Source of the DNA: Helicoverpa zea | Taxonomy: Eukaryota; Arthropoda; Insecta; Lepidoptera; Noctuidae | Length of the DNA: 64,000 nt | NCBI RefSeq assembly: GCF_022581195.2 | Contig: NC_061482.1 | Span: 62,001-126,000, forward strand | Direction: 5' to 3' | In this document: positions 19,026 through 30,117 of the stretch, piece by piece | How the letters are laid out: each line of letters begins with the position of its first letter | How positions within the stretch are numbered: position 1 is the first letter of the stretch | The notes under the pieces: generated by a model | Databases searched by the model: none | What the model was told of the DNA's origin: nothing | What the model saw: only the letters and a program-made list of their open reading frames with translations | Translations under genes and position numbers: made by a program

Positions 19026-20100
19026 TATCGGTTATTGTCTGTCAATAAGGTCGAACACTCTGAACGTTTATTCGCATCAAGCCAAATACTTTTGTAATGT
19101 ATGAAGCCCGCGCGGCCGCCGCGAGCCAAACAAAACTAATCCTTAGAGTATGATTCAGTATTCACGCGCGATGGCTCATTAGCGTATTTCATGTAGTATA
19201 ATAATTTTGGTGTTTCTTTACCGATTTATATGATTATTTTTTTATTGAATAGGTAATAATGTAAACTTTTTTATTAGGAATTACCGAGAGTGTTTTCAAC
19301 GTAAGAGTAGACAAACATAATCAGAAAGCTCCGATCTGCTAAGCTATCGAGAGTTACACGTGTTATTGTGAGCCAACCATAAAAGTTAGACATATGTTGC
19401 CATGGTAAATGTTTTACATAATTTTAAGGAGAACATTTCCGTTATACATGGTTTCGGTGTAACTTTAACCATAACGGATGCACACGCGACGTAAGCATTA
19501 AAAAATAGTGAAACTTCTCCCGTTTTCCCAACATTTCCTTTCACTGCTCTGCTCCTATTGATCGTAGCGTGATGAAAAGTATCCTATAACCTGCCCAGGA
19601 GTATGAAGAATAGTTGTACCAAGTTTCATCAAAATCCGTCAAGTAGTTTTTGTTTCCATAACGAACATACAGACAGACAGACAGACAGACAAAAATTTTA
19701 CTGATTGCATTTTTGGCATCAGTATCGATCACTGATCACCCCCTAATAGTTATTTTGGAAATATATTCAATGTACAGAATTGACCTCTCTACAGATTTAT
19801 TATAAGTATAGATAAAAATGCTTGGAAACATGCTGGTCCTGCTCCATAGGACGCACTGACAGTATCAAATTATTGCGAATTTAAAATTACACCCGCTAGT
19901 AAGATTGTGATATTCTTTTGATTGTTTGTTTGTAACTTTGTACAAAAATATAAACTGATTTGTAAATGTGAACACCATGTAGCATTTTAATCTTTTTTTT
20001 ATTATTTATTCTGATATTCTTTGTCTATTGTGATTCTACATGATCTTCGCATGTTATTATAGTATGTATCAATACATACAAACTGTAATACCTATTAGGT
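19026..20100. other. Unassigned AT-rich sequence with a short dispersed repeat
   Basis: 19550-19800 carries a dispersed repeat (AAGTTTCATCAAAATCCGT and a GACA microsatellite at 19671-19690). Otherwise no gene or element boundary. Confidence 0.4.
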
Positions 20101-20276
20101 ATTTTTAAAAAGAGTAACCATGGAGTTTCTTGCCCGTTCTTCTCCATAGGAAGCTACTTTTGGAATGGGCAACTAGAATCAACTTTATTTATATTTTTTG
20201 ACGTTCATAAGTGCTTGTGAAAGCCTAAATGAAATAAATGATTTGACTTTGACTTTTTGACTTTGACTTTGAAAAC
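20100..20276 (+). repeat. Jockey/CR1-like LINE 3' tail with TTTGACT repeats
   Basis: GGAGTTTCTTGCCCGTTCTT through AATGATTTGACTTTGACTTT. It ends in a short TTTGAC microsatellite, the usual tail of such LINEs. A related piece in reverse is at 26656-26790. Confidence 0.55.
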
Positions 20277-20382
20277 TTTGTTTGTTTGTTTCGAAAGTTG
20301 CTCTTGATTTCTCAGGGTTGCCATTATCATATCCTGACCTGATGACTATGGGACCACGTGAGAACTATACCCTAACAAATAA

Positions 20383-21009
20383 AAAAACCGGCCAAGTGCG
20401 AGTCATACTCGTACATGAAAGGTTCCATCAAACGTTCCATTATTATAATACATTCCATATTCTGTGAATATTTCAAGCATCTACCTATTGCCGTTATCGT
20501 TATCGAGGCAAAAAATGAGCAAACAATCACGTTTGTTGTATGGGAGCTGTTACGGGGTGGGTCTGAATAGGCTTTTTAAAAAAGAAACCTTGAAATAGAA
20601 CTTGAAAAAACTTTTAATTATGTAATAAAAAGGGTCTACAAAAGAAAAGCCTTTGTCCGCGACGACGTTCAATAGCACACTGACAATACCCGGTATAATT
20701 CCTACGTTTTTCCAATAAGCTGTGTTGGTGGAAATCAGCGGAAACAAATGTTGCGTCAGCTGTTTATTATTGTATACTTATAATGTTATTTAATATATAA
20801 CAGAGTCCCCCAAAATATTTATTTTATTCTAGTTTTCAGTATTTGTTGTTATAGCGGCAAACGAAATACATCATCTGTGAAAATTTCACGGTTCTCTAAC
20901 TATCACGGTTCATGAGATACAGCCTGGTGACAGACGGACGGACGGACGGATGTAGGAGGAGCGAAAACAATAGGGTCCCGTTTTACCCTATGGGTACGAA
21001 ACCCTAAAA
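20383..21009. repeat. Dispersed repeat with GACG microsatellite
   Basis: It begins ACCGGCCAAGTGCGAGTCAT and ends GGGTACGAAACCCTAAAAA, with GACGGACGGACGGACGGA near 20932. A related copy in the opposite orientation lies at 35607-36157. Both ends carry the phrase pair AGTGCGAGTC / GGTTCCGT typical of a lepidopteran repeat. No gene. Confidence 0.6.
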
Positions 21010-21654
21010 AGGCGTTTTGAGTAATTGTAAAAAACAAAGATCCCGACGAATCGAGAACCTCCTAATTATTGGGAAGTTAAAGATGACACTATCTATCACT
21101 ATCTATGGGTATATAAAGATGACATTATCTATCACTATTTAGGGGTGGAAAATTGTATTCTCTAGTTCCTTCAAGATTGGATGAAAAACTCCGTCGCCTT
21201 TTGAACTCTTGTATTTAAATCGAGGTTACATTGAAATAATAAGTAATATAAAAACATAAACTTCTTATTAAAACATAGGGAAAAGAAAAATATATATTCT
21301 GAACAAAAAACATGTTTGACTGTCATATTCATTCTTTTTTATTATTATTTATGTCTTAGTGCTAAAGAGGTTGCATACCTATATACTTATTTGGACAATA
21401 GGTACATAAAAATGAATCTAAATATACCTTGGTAACTTCATCACGTGTTCGGGATTGAGTCGACAAATGATAAACAATAATGATGGTGAGATTAAAGAGG
21501 TATGAGTCACGCGCCCGGTAAGGTGCCGATGGGTGAACTAACTAATTACCACGAAATTTGTGATATTTTTTTGTGTTGATATTTTTACAAAATTCCATGC
21601 TTTGGCAAACAGTTCTCAAAATAAGGTCAGGTGTCCATGATAGTAGCTACTGAA

Positions 21655-22290
21655 CCAAAATTAATTAAGCGAGGCATATTTCAAGGAGATGCTCTAAGTC
21701 CCTTATGGTTCTGTATGGCGCTAAACCCACTATCACATCTATTAGACAAATCTAATAGTTATAGGTTACACACTGAAAGATAATAATACACAATTTACAC
21801 TATCATACCTAATGTACATGGACGACATAAAATTATACGCACCTGACACGAACTCATTATTTCAACTAGCCGACATAACACAACCATTTTCACAAGACAT
21901 TTGCATGCAATTTGGAGTAGACAAAATGTAAAATATTATCCATCTAAAAAGGAAAAATCACACACAATAGTTACTCTTGATTCCGGTGAAACGGTAGAAC
22001 CGATGGATGAAGCCAGTACATACAAATACCTAGGATTCAAACAGTCTAGACAGATACAACAGAAGACGACCACAGAAGAACTACTCAAAAATTCTCACAC
22101 CGCCTAAACCTAATTTTAAAGACTAACTTAAATTCTAAAAACACAATCAAAGCCATTAACACATTTGCGATACCCATTTTAACATACTCGTTCGGAATAA
22201 TACGATGGACAAAAACCGACATTAAAAAACTTCAACGCATCATCAATACATCTCTTGCTAAACACAAGAAACATCACCCCAAATCATGCA
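21655..22290 (+). pseudogene. R2-like LINE reverse transcriptase remnant
   Basis: Frames give IKRGIFQGDALSPLWFCMAL near 21667 (the RT motif before the catalytic site) and YLMYMDDIKLYAPDT near 21810 by frame change (YMDD intact). Then come TYKYLGFKQSRQIQQ near 22020 and a fragment with AINTFAIPILTYSFG near 22150. The order is typical of R2-type reverse transcriptases. At least three frame breaks and several stops are present. Confidence 0.7.
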
Positions 22291-22994
22291 TACTGGTGAA
22301 GCGTCAATGTTTTGTTTTTTTCAATGCAAATATTTATTATTTCGCTTATTTTCATATTTCTAATAACCCTGAGTAATGATGATGATTTTCCGAACGACAT
22401 AATACTAACTACCGCAGCGCCGATTGGTTCGTATCGAGTGTTTCTGGAAGATGCTCGCAACAAGCAAGCAGTTGCGTCTGACCACCGCCAAGGACGGACG
22501 CAGCACTTCTCCCGCCGCCATTCGCATTGTGTCGAATACACACCACTCCGCGTCAATATTTCCCTATATGTGAATACGACATTGCGAACTTATAGTGCAG
22601 TGGTGATTTCACGAGTTTTAATCAGTCGACCGGTGGATGAACCTAGATTTAGCTCGCCGGCCGGCAGCCCTTACCGCGACCACGCACCCTCGAACAAGGC
22701 ATCTTCTCATCTCCCTGGTTCTAAGTGAGGTCCCTGGATTCACAAGGTACGTGGGCTATATAGCTGCAAATAGTTGTAGTGGGTATTGGTGTCTAACGGA
22801 ATATCATCAGCAGGAATTTAATTGAAATACGATTTGGGTTTCACCGCCATATTGTTTTTCTCTCATTCGATTTTCAAGATTTGAAATCACCGCTCTCGCA
22901 TTTCTCTTTTCATTCTTCATTCAACCTTTTCAATTTTTCCCAATTTAAATTAATAATTATTCTTTCATGATGAGGCTATTTACACGCCTCATCA
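22291..22994. other. Insertion of unknown type in the R2-like LINE
   Basis: The LINE reading stops after ATGCATA and resumes at CGACTCACACTACC (22998), so about 700 bp were inserted, perhaps with a 4-bp CATA duplication. Near the right end is a perfect 8-bp-stem hairpin GATGAGGC...GCCTCATC. 22430-22545 has a moderately GC-rich open frame without a recognisable domain. Confidence 0.4.
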
Positions 22995-23646
22995 CATAAA
23001 ACGACTCACACTACCATGGAAAGAAGGAAGGAGAGGCCTAATAGAGACGTACATAACCTGCACAACAAACAGATAACGACACATACTTCCACCACAAGGC
23101 TGAACACTCTCCGCTACACAAACACGTAACAGAAACTGACAAAAATCTAACACCCCCTAACCTACACGACAGACACACAAGCCACTGAAACACTTATGCC
23201 CGTTTTCACCAACAACCTCTTACCGTTTCCCTATCTAAATGCTACTTTTAATAAGGACCCCTCCCAATTTGACACCTACCTAAATTCATTTTCACCACAC
23301 TTGTACATGGATCCCTTAAGTAAGTGACAGATTACTAGTTCTACAAACGATAATGCAAAGTCGATATTTTATCGATAAAATGATTTTTCTGTACTTATTA
23401 AGAAACAAACGTCTATCGAGTATATATTACTAAAGCCTGTGAGTTTTTTTTCTTGTGATGTTATTTTAATTTAACTTATATAAACTACATTACGCTATGT
23501 TTTTTGCAATAAAACAGTAAAGAGGTTTTCTATAGGTGAATTTTTACCTATGTCATTCGCGCGTTTGTCAAATTGACTGATGTGTATGTGTACATAGAGT
23601 GAGGTTAATTTTGGGTTTATTATTGTTGAATAGATAAGTTTATTTT

Positions 23647-23834
23647 GGCAGAGAAGAGAAAACGAGGATAAACCTTTCTTACAGAAGAAAAAGACAAGCT
23701 AGTGAAATTGCTGACGTCTCATAGAGACACAATATTAAACAAAAAACGGATGGGACCACGAACGAAGCCAAAAACAAAGCTTGGATCCAGTCACAAAAAA
23801 TAGTTTTAATGCGATAGGAACCGTTTACAGGTAA
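23647..23834 (+). pseudogene. Myb/SANT-like accessory protein exon, decayed
   Basis: With two frame changes the strand reads AEKRKRG, stop, TFLTEEKDKLVKLLTSHRDT, then NKKTDGTTNEAKNKAWIQ and NSFNAIGTVYR before a donor-like GTAAAT. This is the layout of the Myb/SANT-like DNA-binding domain (EEKxxLVxLL...NKKTD...KNxAWxxI...FN) encoded next to Harbinger transposases. The expected ATG is TTG. Clearly a pseudogene. Confidence 0.65.
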
Positions 23835-24274
23835 ATGTGAATAAATCTGTGTATAATAATATAGTGTATTAAGATATTGCCGTTCAACTGTGTTCCTTGT
23901 TTTACTGTCGGCTTCATTGTATTTTTGTTCTCCATGAGTTGATGGATTTAAGTATGGGGTTAAAATTATAGATTTATTATATTTATTTAGTTGCAGGTGG
24001 TGCGAGAAATTGGAAAGACGTGTAAAAACATGCTGCGCCCAGCCCACCCCAAATTGAATTGGTGCAGGAGGATGATGATAATGTTTGGTACATCATATGA
24101 GGACTATAATATTAAAATATTTGTTTACTATCTTTGTTTTAATTTACATAATTTATTATGTTCAATGTTAGCCTACTTCTTACCTCCAGAGGGTATCCCC
24201 TATCACCTAGGAGATAGGCTCCTCCATATTCACCATTTTCGAATCATTGGTATCTACTGCAGTTTTGGTATTTA

Positions 24275-24710
24275 AGGCCTATTCAAACCTGAGCGATATT
24301 CGCTGCCGCTGTGGGTAGAGGTAGATACCGCGCGGGTTTCGTTCAGGTATTTAGTATCAAGTATAGTTACCGGCACGGATATTGAGCTCTCGGCGAAAGA
24401 ATGGGCATCGCTTTGCGCACTGGCTTCTGCGCAGGTGAAGGTCAGGGCTCAATATTCGTGCCGATAACTATACCGCGGCTAGAGCGACCTGAGCGATATT
24501 TACTGCCGCTGTGGGTAGAAGTACATACCGCGCGGCAGCAGCGGCATACATCCCGAACATCAACAGTAATATTATCGCATACCCACTGGGTTTTCTCTGT
24601 CGCAGGTGGTAGCGAATACCGCTTAGGTCTGAACAGTCATATTACCGCATACCCACAGGGTTTTCCCTGCCGTAAACGGTAGCGAATACCGCTTAGGTCT
24701 GAATAGGCCT
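24275..24710. mobile_element. Palindromic MITE with AGGCCTATTCA ends and duplicated arms
   Basis: The left arm AGGCCTATTCAAACCTGAGC pairs with the right arm GCTTAGGTCTGAATAGGCCT. The right arm is tandemly duplicated (about 24577-24638 and 24646-24707), and the left arm motif CCTGAGCGATAT recurs at 24490. A further palindrome around ATTGAGCTC/GCTCAATATTCGTGCCG occupies the middle. Open frames inside are artefacts of the palindromes. Confidence 0.65.
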
Positions 24711-25222
24711 ATAGTTCTCCCGGCCACCGCGAAACTACATCAGTGATTATCAGATTTGCATCTGTTATGGTCTGTGTATTTATGGACATGCAGGACTTCC
24801 TATTTTTGAATAATTCAGCGACATCACGACCTAGCAAGTGCATTCATAGCAAGTGATAACCTATAATCTTATAAAAAAGTCATGATCATCGTACTTATTT
24901 CTCAGTCATCTGCTCTTTCACGTAAGATGGGTACGTGGTCTTCTAATGAATATTATTTTACATATCCACAACCTCCACAGCTTCTAAACTTTCTAAAAGT
25001 TTACGTTTCATTTCACTATCCATCGCCAGAAACGGTTCAAAATATGTTTGTATTCTGTCATGATAATGATAGGAGTTGTTTAAGCAGGCATCAATCGGGC
25101 TCCCAGGTTTAAGTGAAATTTTAAGGTTATAATTGACACCTAGGCTTTGGTGAAAATGAAATTCTTATTAAGTGTTCCGTAAATGCTCCCTAAATTTAGG
25201 TATTCGTTGGTGAAAACGGGCA

Positions 25223-25461
25223 TTACAACCACACAGCAAAAGGTATCTGAATGGTCTGCTAAAGCTCTTCACGGAAGACATCACTCTTTCCTGAGCCAGC
25301 AACACGTCGATAAAGTACAGTCGAACGAATGGCTCAGGCGAGGTGAAATGTTCCCCGAGACAGAGAGCTTTATGCTAGCCATCCAGGACCAAATCATAGC
25401 TACACGAAACTACAGAAAACACATCATGAAAGACCCAAATCAACAAACAGACACATGTAGA
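25223..25461 (+). pseudogene. R2-like LINE, region between RT and endonuclease
   Basis: The frame reads QQKVSEWSAKALHGRHHSF, VQSNEWLRRGEMFPETESF and NYRKHIMKDPNQQTDTC. It resumes after the next insertion (25881) with the start of a CCHC-like segment and AIQHITGACKALVQTDYNHR. The piece is well preserved. Confidence 0.65.
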
Positions 25462-25880
25462 GCGATGGACGCGCCAATAAAAACGGTCGTCGAATACAAC
25501 CTCAAGACGGCCATGCAACATCGAGACTCCACTGTCATGTTAGCCCTACTAGCACTCGCAAAGTCCCTAGTCGCTAGCGGGAAATGAGACCAATCCCCAA
25601 TCCGTTCCTGTCCCAAAATCGTGTTTAACTAAGTTGCCAAAGTCCATGAATATAGTGTTAAGTATTGTGTAAGTAATAAAAAATTTCTGTATACATATAT
25701 ATATATAAATATTAAAATAAAAACGTAAATACGCGGTGGACTCACATAGTCTTAAGACTAGACATAAGTTGTGAGGCCAAGACGGCAAAAAATTATAATT
25801 AAATAAAAAAAAAATGTAAATAAAAGCGCGGACCCTCAAGTCTGCGGTAAGGCTTTATTAATAAAAAAAAATAAAAAAAA
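25462..25880 (+). mobile_element. 5'-truncated retrotransposed insert with A-rich tail and 14-bp duplication
   Basis: CAGACACATGTAGA at 25448-25461 is repeated exactly at 25881-25894. The insert ends in an A-rich tail (AATAAAAAAAAATAAAAAAAA). Its first 125 bases code in frame for MDAPIKTVVEYNLKTAMQHR...LAKSLVASGK and a stop at 25585-25587, probably the end of a LINE frame I cannot name. The duplication and tail mark target-primed reverse transcription. Confidence 0.75.
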
Positions 25881-26029
25881 CAGACACATGTAGACACGGT
25901 AACAATACATCCGAAGCTATACAGCACATTACAGGTGCCTGTAAAGCTTTAGTACAAACAGATTACAATCATCGCCATGACCAAGTAGCAGCAATAGTTC
26001 ACCAGAATCTAGCTCACAAATATAAATTA

Positions 26030-26232
26030 ACTAGCCGTTTTCCCGCGGTTTCACCCGCGTCCCGTGGTAACTACTGCCCGTACCGGGATAAAATATAGCA
26101 TATGTTACTCGTGGATAATGTAGCTTTCAAATGGTGAAAGAATTTTTAAAAACGTTCCAGTAGTTTTTGAGCCTAGTCATTACAACCAAACAAACAAACA
26201 AAGTTTTCCTCTTTATAATGTTAGTATAGATA
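26030..26232 (+). repeat. Dispersed repeat CTAGCCGTTTTCCCGCGG, second copy
   Basis: Close match to 13768-13965 including CCGGGATAAAATATAGCATA and the CAAACAAACAAA tail. It interrupts the R2-like LINE. Confidence 0.7.
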
Positions 26233-26269
26233 AATGAAATAGTACTGTATTACAAATATACACTGAGCA

Positions 26270-26640
26270 TAGTTTTATAAAATAGAAGTCAAAAAATATA
26301 TTGGGATCGAACCATCTTAACTGACAAAACTATCCATTATAACAGACCCGACATAACACTATACTACAAAACTAATAATACAGTTTATTTAATAGATATA
26401 GCCATACCTAATTCACACAACATACAAACAACAATATCTGAAAAGCTTAGCAGATATAAAGACCTTGCAATAGAAATTAAAACACAATGGAAAGCGCAAA
26501 CTGTCCACATTGTCCCTATTGTTCTTTCAACAACTGGTATCATTTCAAAATCCCACACTCTCCACATGTCAGCTTACACACTCCACATGCTTCAAAAAGC
26601 AACCATCTTAAACACCTGCCGGATCACCCAAAAGTGTTTA
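26270..26640 (+). pseudogene. R2-like restriction-like endonuclease domain
   Basis: One frame reads YNRPDITLYYKTNNTVYLID then IAIPNSHNIQTTISEKLSRY, followed by KDLAIEIKTQWKAQTVHIVP and ATILNTCRITQKCL. The RPD...YLIDIAIP order is the PD-(D/E)xK-type endonuclease at the C-terminus of R2-clade LINEs, used for first-strand target cleavage. It is among the best preserved pieces but lacks the rest of the protein. Confidence 0.7.
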
Positions 26641-26655
26641 ACATCCACAACTCTC

Positions 26656-26790
26656 TCTCAAAATCAAAATCAAAATCTTTTTATTTCACATAGGTCTCTG
26701 CAGGCACCTATGAAACATCACATTATTTGCACGGTTCCAAAAAGTTGGTCTCATGGAGAAGAGCCGGCAAGAAACTCCATAGACACTCCA
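26656..26790 (-). repeat. LINE tail in reverse (AAAATC repeats)
   Basis: CAAAATCAAAATCAAAATC followed by TTTTTATTTCACATAGG and a segment ending GCCGGCAAGAAACTCCAT. It is the reverse counterpart of the tail at 20100-20276. Confidence 0.5.
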
Positions 26791-27071
26791 TAAACACAAA
26801 CCGTCTTACCACAAAAACTTTTAAACGTCAGTTTATGCCTTGTCTAAAAAAATGTCAAATTATGACGTTGACATATGGTTCATTTTGCAGCCAAAATTTT
26901 ATTAGACAAGTGTAAAACAGGGTTTAAAGTTTTTGTAGTAAGGCCCAAATAGTCTATTACATAACAATAGTAAGCTCACAAAATTATACAATGCAAGAAA
27001 GTTACTATACAATGCAAAGGGAGAAGAAAAAGTCGTTTAATTGCCAGGAAAGCCACACATGGAGAGATGAG

Positions 27072-27932
27072 TTATCGCCATATAATATATTTATCGTCAA
27101 CAAAGTCTTGAATTTTATAATAAGCTTTTTTAATTAGGGTGGATTTTACAGTGTTCTTAAATTTTATATCCGTGAGATCGGTTACACACTTAGGCAGCTT
27201 GTTGTAAAAAAAACGGACACAATTCCCTAAAAACGATTTACTTGATTTCGTTAATCTGAATCTCGGAACTACTGGCTTGTACTTGTTTCTTGTATTAATG
27301 GAATGTATATCACTTTTAACACTAAATTGATTTATGTTTTTGCGTACGAACATGATATTTTCTAGAATATAAAGAGAAGGTAGTGTAAGTATGTCAATTT
27401 CTTTAAATAATTCTCTTAATGACTCGCGAGGGCCGAGGCCATAAATTGCACGAATTGCCCTTTTCTGGAGAACGAAGATTGAATTTACGTCAGCCGCTGC
27501 CCCCCACAGTAAAATACCATAGGACATAATACAATGGAAGTAAGCGAAATACACGAGCCTAGCAGTAGCAACGTCAGTAATCTGTCTTATTTTTCTGACT
27601 GCATAAGCTGCGGAACTCAGCCTCTTTGACAGTGCTGAGATGTGGGCACCCCATTGCAATTTAGAGTCAATGGTGATGCCCAGGAAGACGGTTTAACTAA
27701 TAACATCTAATTTATTGTCGTCCAGAACGATATTGAGCCCTACTGGTGTTACATTAGGTGAAGAGAATTTAATGCATTTCGTTTTGGAAGAATTAAGAAG
27801 CAAGTTATTCGCAGCAAACCACTTGCTCAGAGTAACCAAGCTATCGGTTACGTCTAAGGGACTAGATTCCTTTCTGTTAATTTTGAAGACAACGGAAGTG
27901 TCATCAGCAAATAAAATAATATCAGAGATCAA
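27072..27932 (-). pseudogene. Jockey/CR1-like LINE RT C-terminal half, one in-frame stop
   Basis: Minus strand: 27932-27693 carries ILFADDTSVVFKINRK (FADD catalytic block) and NNLLLNSSKTKCIKF. A single TAA at 27693-27695 follows, then in the same frame TVFLGITIDSKLQWG and AISAL-type helices to RAIYGLGPRES, LPSLYILENIMFVRKN and FYNKLP. This is the RT thumb and C-terminal region of jockey/CR1-type LINEs. With the piece at 28368-28519 it forms one element split by a MITE. Confidence 0.8.
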
Positions 27933-27959
27933 ATCATCATCTACGGGAGTTCATTTATA

Positions 27960-28365
27960 TCGGGTGTGTCGTTCACAATCACATTAAATCATATCGCATA
28001 TACTTTATGATATTCTATGGCGAATTGTAAAAAAAATAACCTAGTCCATTCAGTGGTTTAACCACAGGAGTCATTTTTCGTTTTTATAATTTACAACATC
28101 ATGCGTAAAGCAGAGATAAAGTTAGGAGTATCGTATGTTTTGATCAGTTGACAGCTGTCAGTTTTCAAGGGAGAATTTCAGTTGTTTGTAATGACTGACT
28201 TTTATATGGTGTTCTAATTTTCGCACATTTTTATTCCATTTACTTTGTTTGAAAAAATCATTTTTTTATTTTTACGTATTTTTCTTTTATCTTTGTGTTA
28301 ATCGACATATATTAACCAGTATATTAATGCATTTAATTTAATGTGATTATGAACGACACACCCGA
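27960..28365. mobile_element. MITE with TCGGGTGTGTCGTTC ends, TA duplication (copy 2)
   Basis: Over 90 percent like 13970-14373. It is flanked by TA at 27958-27959 and 28366-28367. Removing it with one TA rejoins the minus-strand LINE as AYINELP, the normal sequence after VPQGSxLGPFLF. That proves the element ends and the duplication length. Confidence 0.9.
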
Positions 28366-28367
28366 TA

Positions 28368-28519
28368 TAAGCTAAGAATAAAAAGGGACCTAAATTTGAG
28401 CCCTGTGGCACGCTCATTTTTACTAATGACCCAGATGAAGTTGAGCCACTCACGTTCACTACTTGCTTTCTATTTGACAGATAAGAAAGGACGAGCACGG
28501 GAGTCCAGTAATTCCTCAA
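28368..28519 (-). pseudogene. Jockey/CR1-like LINE RT, part upstream of the MITE
   Basis: The minus-strand frame reads VLSYLSNRKQVVNVSGSTS then VKMSVPQGSNLGPFLFLAY, the RT block just before the FADD motif. It joins 27932-27072 once the MITE is removed. The 5' part is missing; a plus-strand LINE begins right beside it. Confidence 0.75.
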
Positions 28520-28529
28520 GATGTAATAA

Positions 28530-30116
28530 ACATAATCAAATCTTAGAGAGATAAAAAAAGCTATGGCTATGATGGTATCTCTACAAAGGTCATAAAATAT
28601 GTCAGTAGCTATATAGCAGCTCCTCTAGCTCATATAATAAATGCCTGTATATCAGCTGGTAAATTTCCAGAAGCACTTAATATCGTTTAGGTGAAGCCAA
28701 TCTATAAAAAAAACGCCAAAGATGACATTTCAAACTATAGACCAATTTCCTTGATTTCAATTTTTTCATTTTTTTTTTCTTGACAAAATTTAATATCTTA
28801 TGTAATGAGCAGAAAGGTTTTAGGAAGAACACTAATATTAATATGGCTATTTTTTATTTTCTTAACATCAAAATGCCAAATATTGAAGTCGTGGAAGGCG
28901 TGGAAATGTTTTAAACCTTATAAAGTCATATCTCACAGACAGAGAACAGATCACTGGCATCTCAAAAATAAATAGACTTACAAAGTATGAGGAAACACAT
29001 TTGTCTGGAACTCGGTTAGTAAAATATGGAGTCCCACAGGGGAGTGTGCTTGGCCCGCTTTTGTTTATACTTTATATAAATGACATGCCTAAATGCACGA
29101 TTCATCCAATGTCCCTGTTCGCTGATGATAGTACTGTGTCGATTCAGTGCACAACTAGGGAGAAATATGAAGAGGAAATAAATGAAAGCTTGACATCTAT
29201 TGTTAACTGGCTAGACAACAATAACTTAAAAATAAACCTTACAAAAACCCAAATCATGCATTTTAGCCAAAGGCCACAACTCCAAAACCAAATCAATGTA
29301 GGTTACGAAAATAACCCAATACGCGAAGTAGCTTCTACCAAGTTTTTAGGATTAACTATTGATAGGCAGCTAAACTGGGAGATCACATAGAAGGTTTATG
29401 CAAAAAAGTAAGTAGTTCCGCTTATGCTCTCTATAAGCTGACCTCTGTTGTAAACGTCGACGCTGTTCTCACCTCCTATCATAGTCTTACGGCGTCAATC
29501 TTACGATACGGGATCATCTTTTGGGGCAATTCCACAAATAGTATTATGGTATTTAAAGCCCAAAAGCGATGTGTGCGATCGATGTTTGGTCTTCAGTCAA
29601 CTGATAGCTGTAAGCCATATTTTCTCAAGCATAAAATCCTGACACTTCCGTCACTATATATTCTGGAGGTATCAATATTTGTACACAAAAATCCTCACTT
29701 ATTTCAACGCATGTGTGATGTAATAAAGCGCAACAGGCGCAATGACAATAGGTTGTGTCTACATAGTGCTAAAACAACCCTAATGACCAAAAGTTTGCTC
29801 TGCATGGCCCCAAAAATATATAATAAATTACCACAAAAAATAAAAGAATATGACTTGACCACATTTAAACGAGCACTTAGAGCCCTCTCGGTCAAACAAT
29901 GTTACTACACCATTAATGATCTTTTAAATGACAATAACTTAGAAACACCTTGCCATACGCACTGTTCTCCTAGTATTCTTTCTTATGTTTTAAATTCATA
30001 CATTCATACGCCTTCTGAGGCAGATTTTGGTGGACCTAATTTTACTAAAATTGTGAACATATTTAATACCCAAAATGTATATGAATAAATAAATTGATTT
30101 GATTTGATTTGATTTG
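28530..30116 (+). pseudogene. Jockey/CR1-like LINE fragment, RT to 3' tail
   Basis: Plus-strand pieces: KKSYGYDGISTKVIKYVSS and PIYKKNAKDDISNYRPISL near 28555-28760 with one stop, then RT blocks in 29001-29390 (VPQGSVLGPLLFILYINDM, MSLFADDSTVS, FLGLTIDRQLNW). Then the C-terminal part 29546-30088 (KAQKRCVRSMFGLQ, LPSLYILEVSIFV, YNKLPQKIKEY) ends at TAA. A GATTT microsatellite tail follows at 30090-30117. Frameshifts lie near 28780-28980 and 29390. Confidence 0.8.
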
Positions 30117-30117
30117 A

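Larger units (their letters stand above)
23197..25222. mobile_element. PIF/Harbinger-like element, 2026 bp, TTA duplication
   Basis: The ends are TGCCCGTTTTCACCAACAAC on the left and GTTGGTGAAAACGGGCA on the right, with weaker inverted similarity continuing about 100 bp inward. TTA flanks at 23194-23196 and 25223-25225. Removing it joins the R2-like LINE in frame (ETLTTTQQKVSEW). It contains a Myb/SANT remnant (23647-23834) and a nested palindromic MITE (24275-24710). Confidence 0.8.
21655..26640 (+). mobile_element. R2-like LINE (RT plus restriction-like endonuclease), shattered by insertions
   Basis: Pieces in order: RT core 21655-22290, post-RT 22995-23196, 25223-25461, 25881-26030, and the endonuclease region 26270-26640. 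They read as successive parts of one protein when the insertions (22291-22994, 23197-25222, 25462-25880, about 26030-26232) are taken out. The 23197-25222 and 25462-25880 insertions have exact duplications, and the LINE frame continues across each. There is no intact frame. Confidence 0.7.

Noticed and set aside
24401..24682. 93-codon plus-strand frame
   Set aside because: It runs through duplicated palindromic arms of a MITE.
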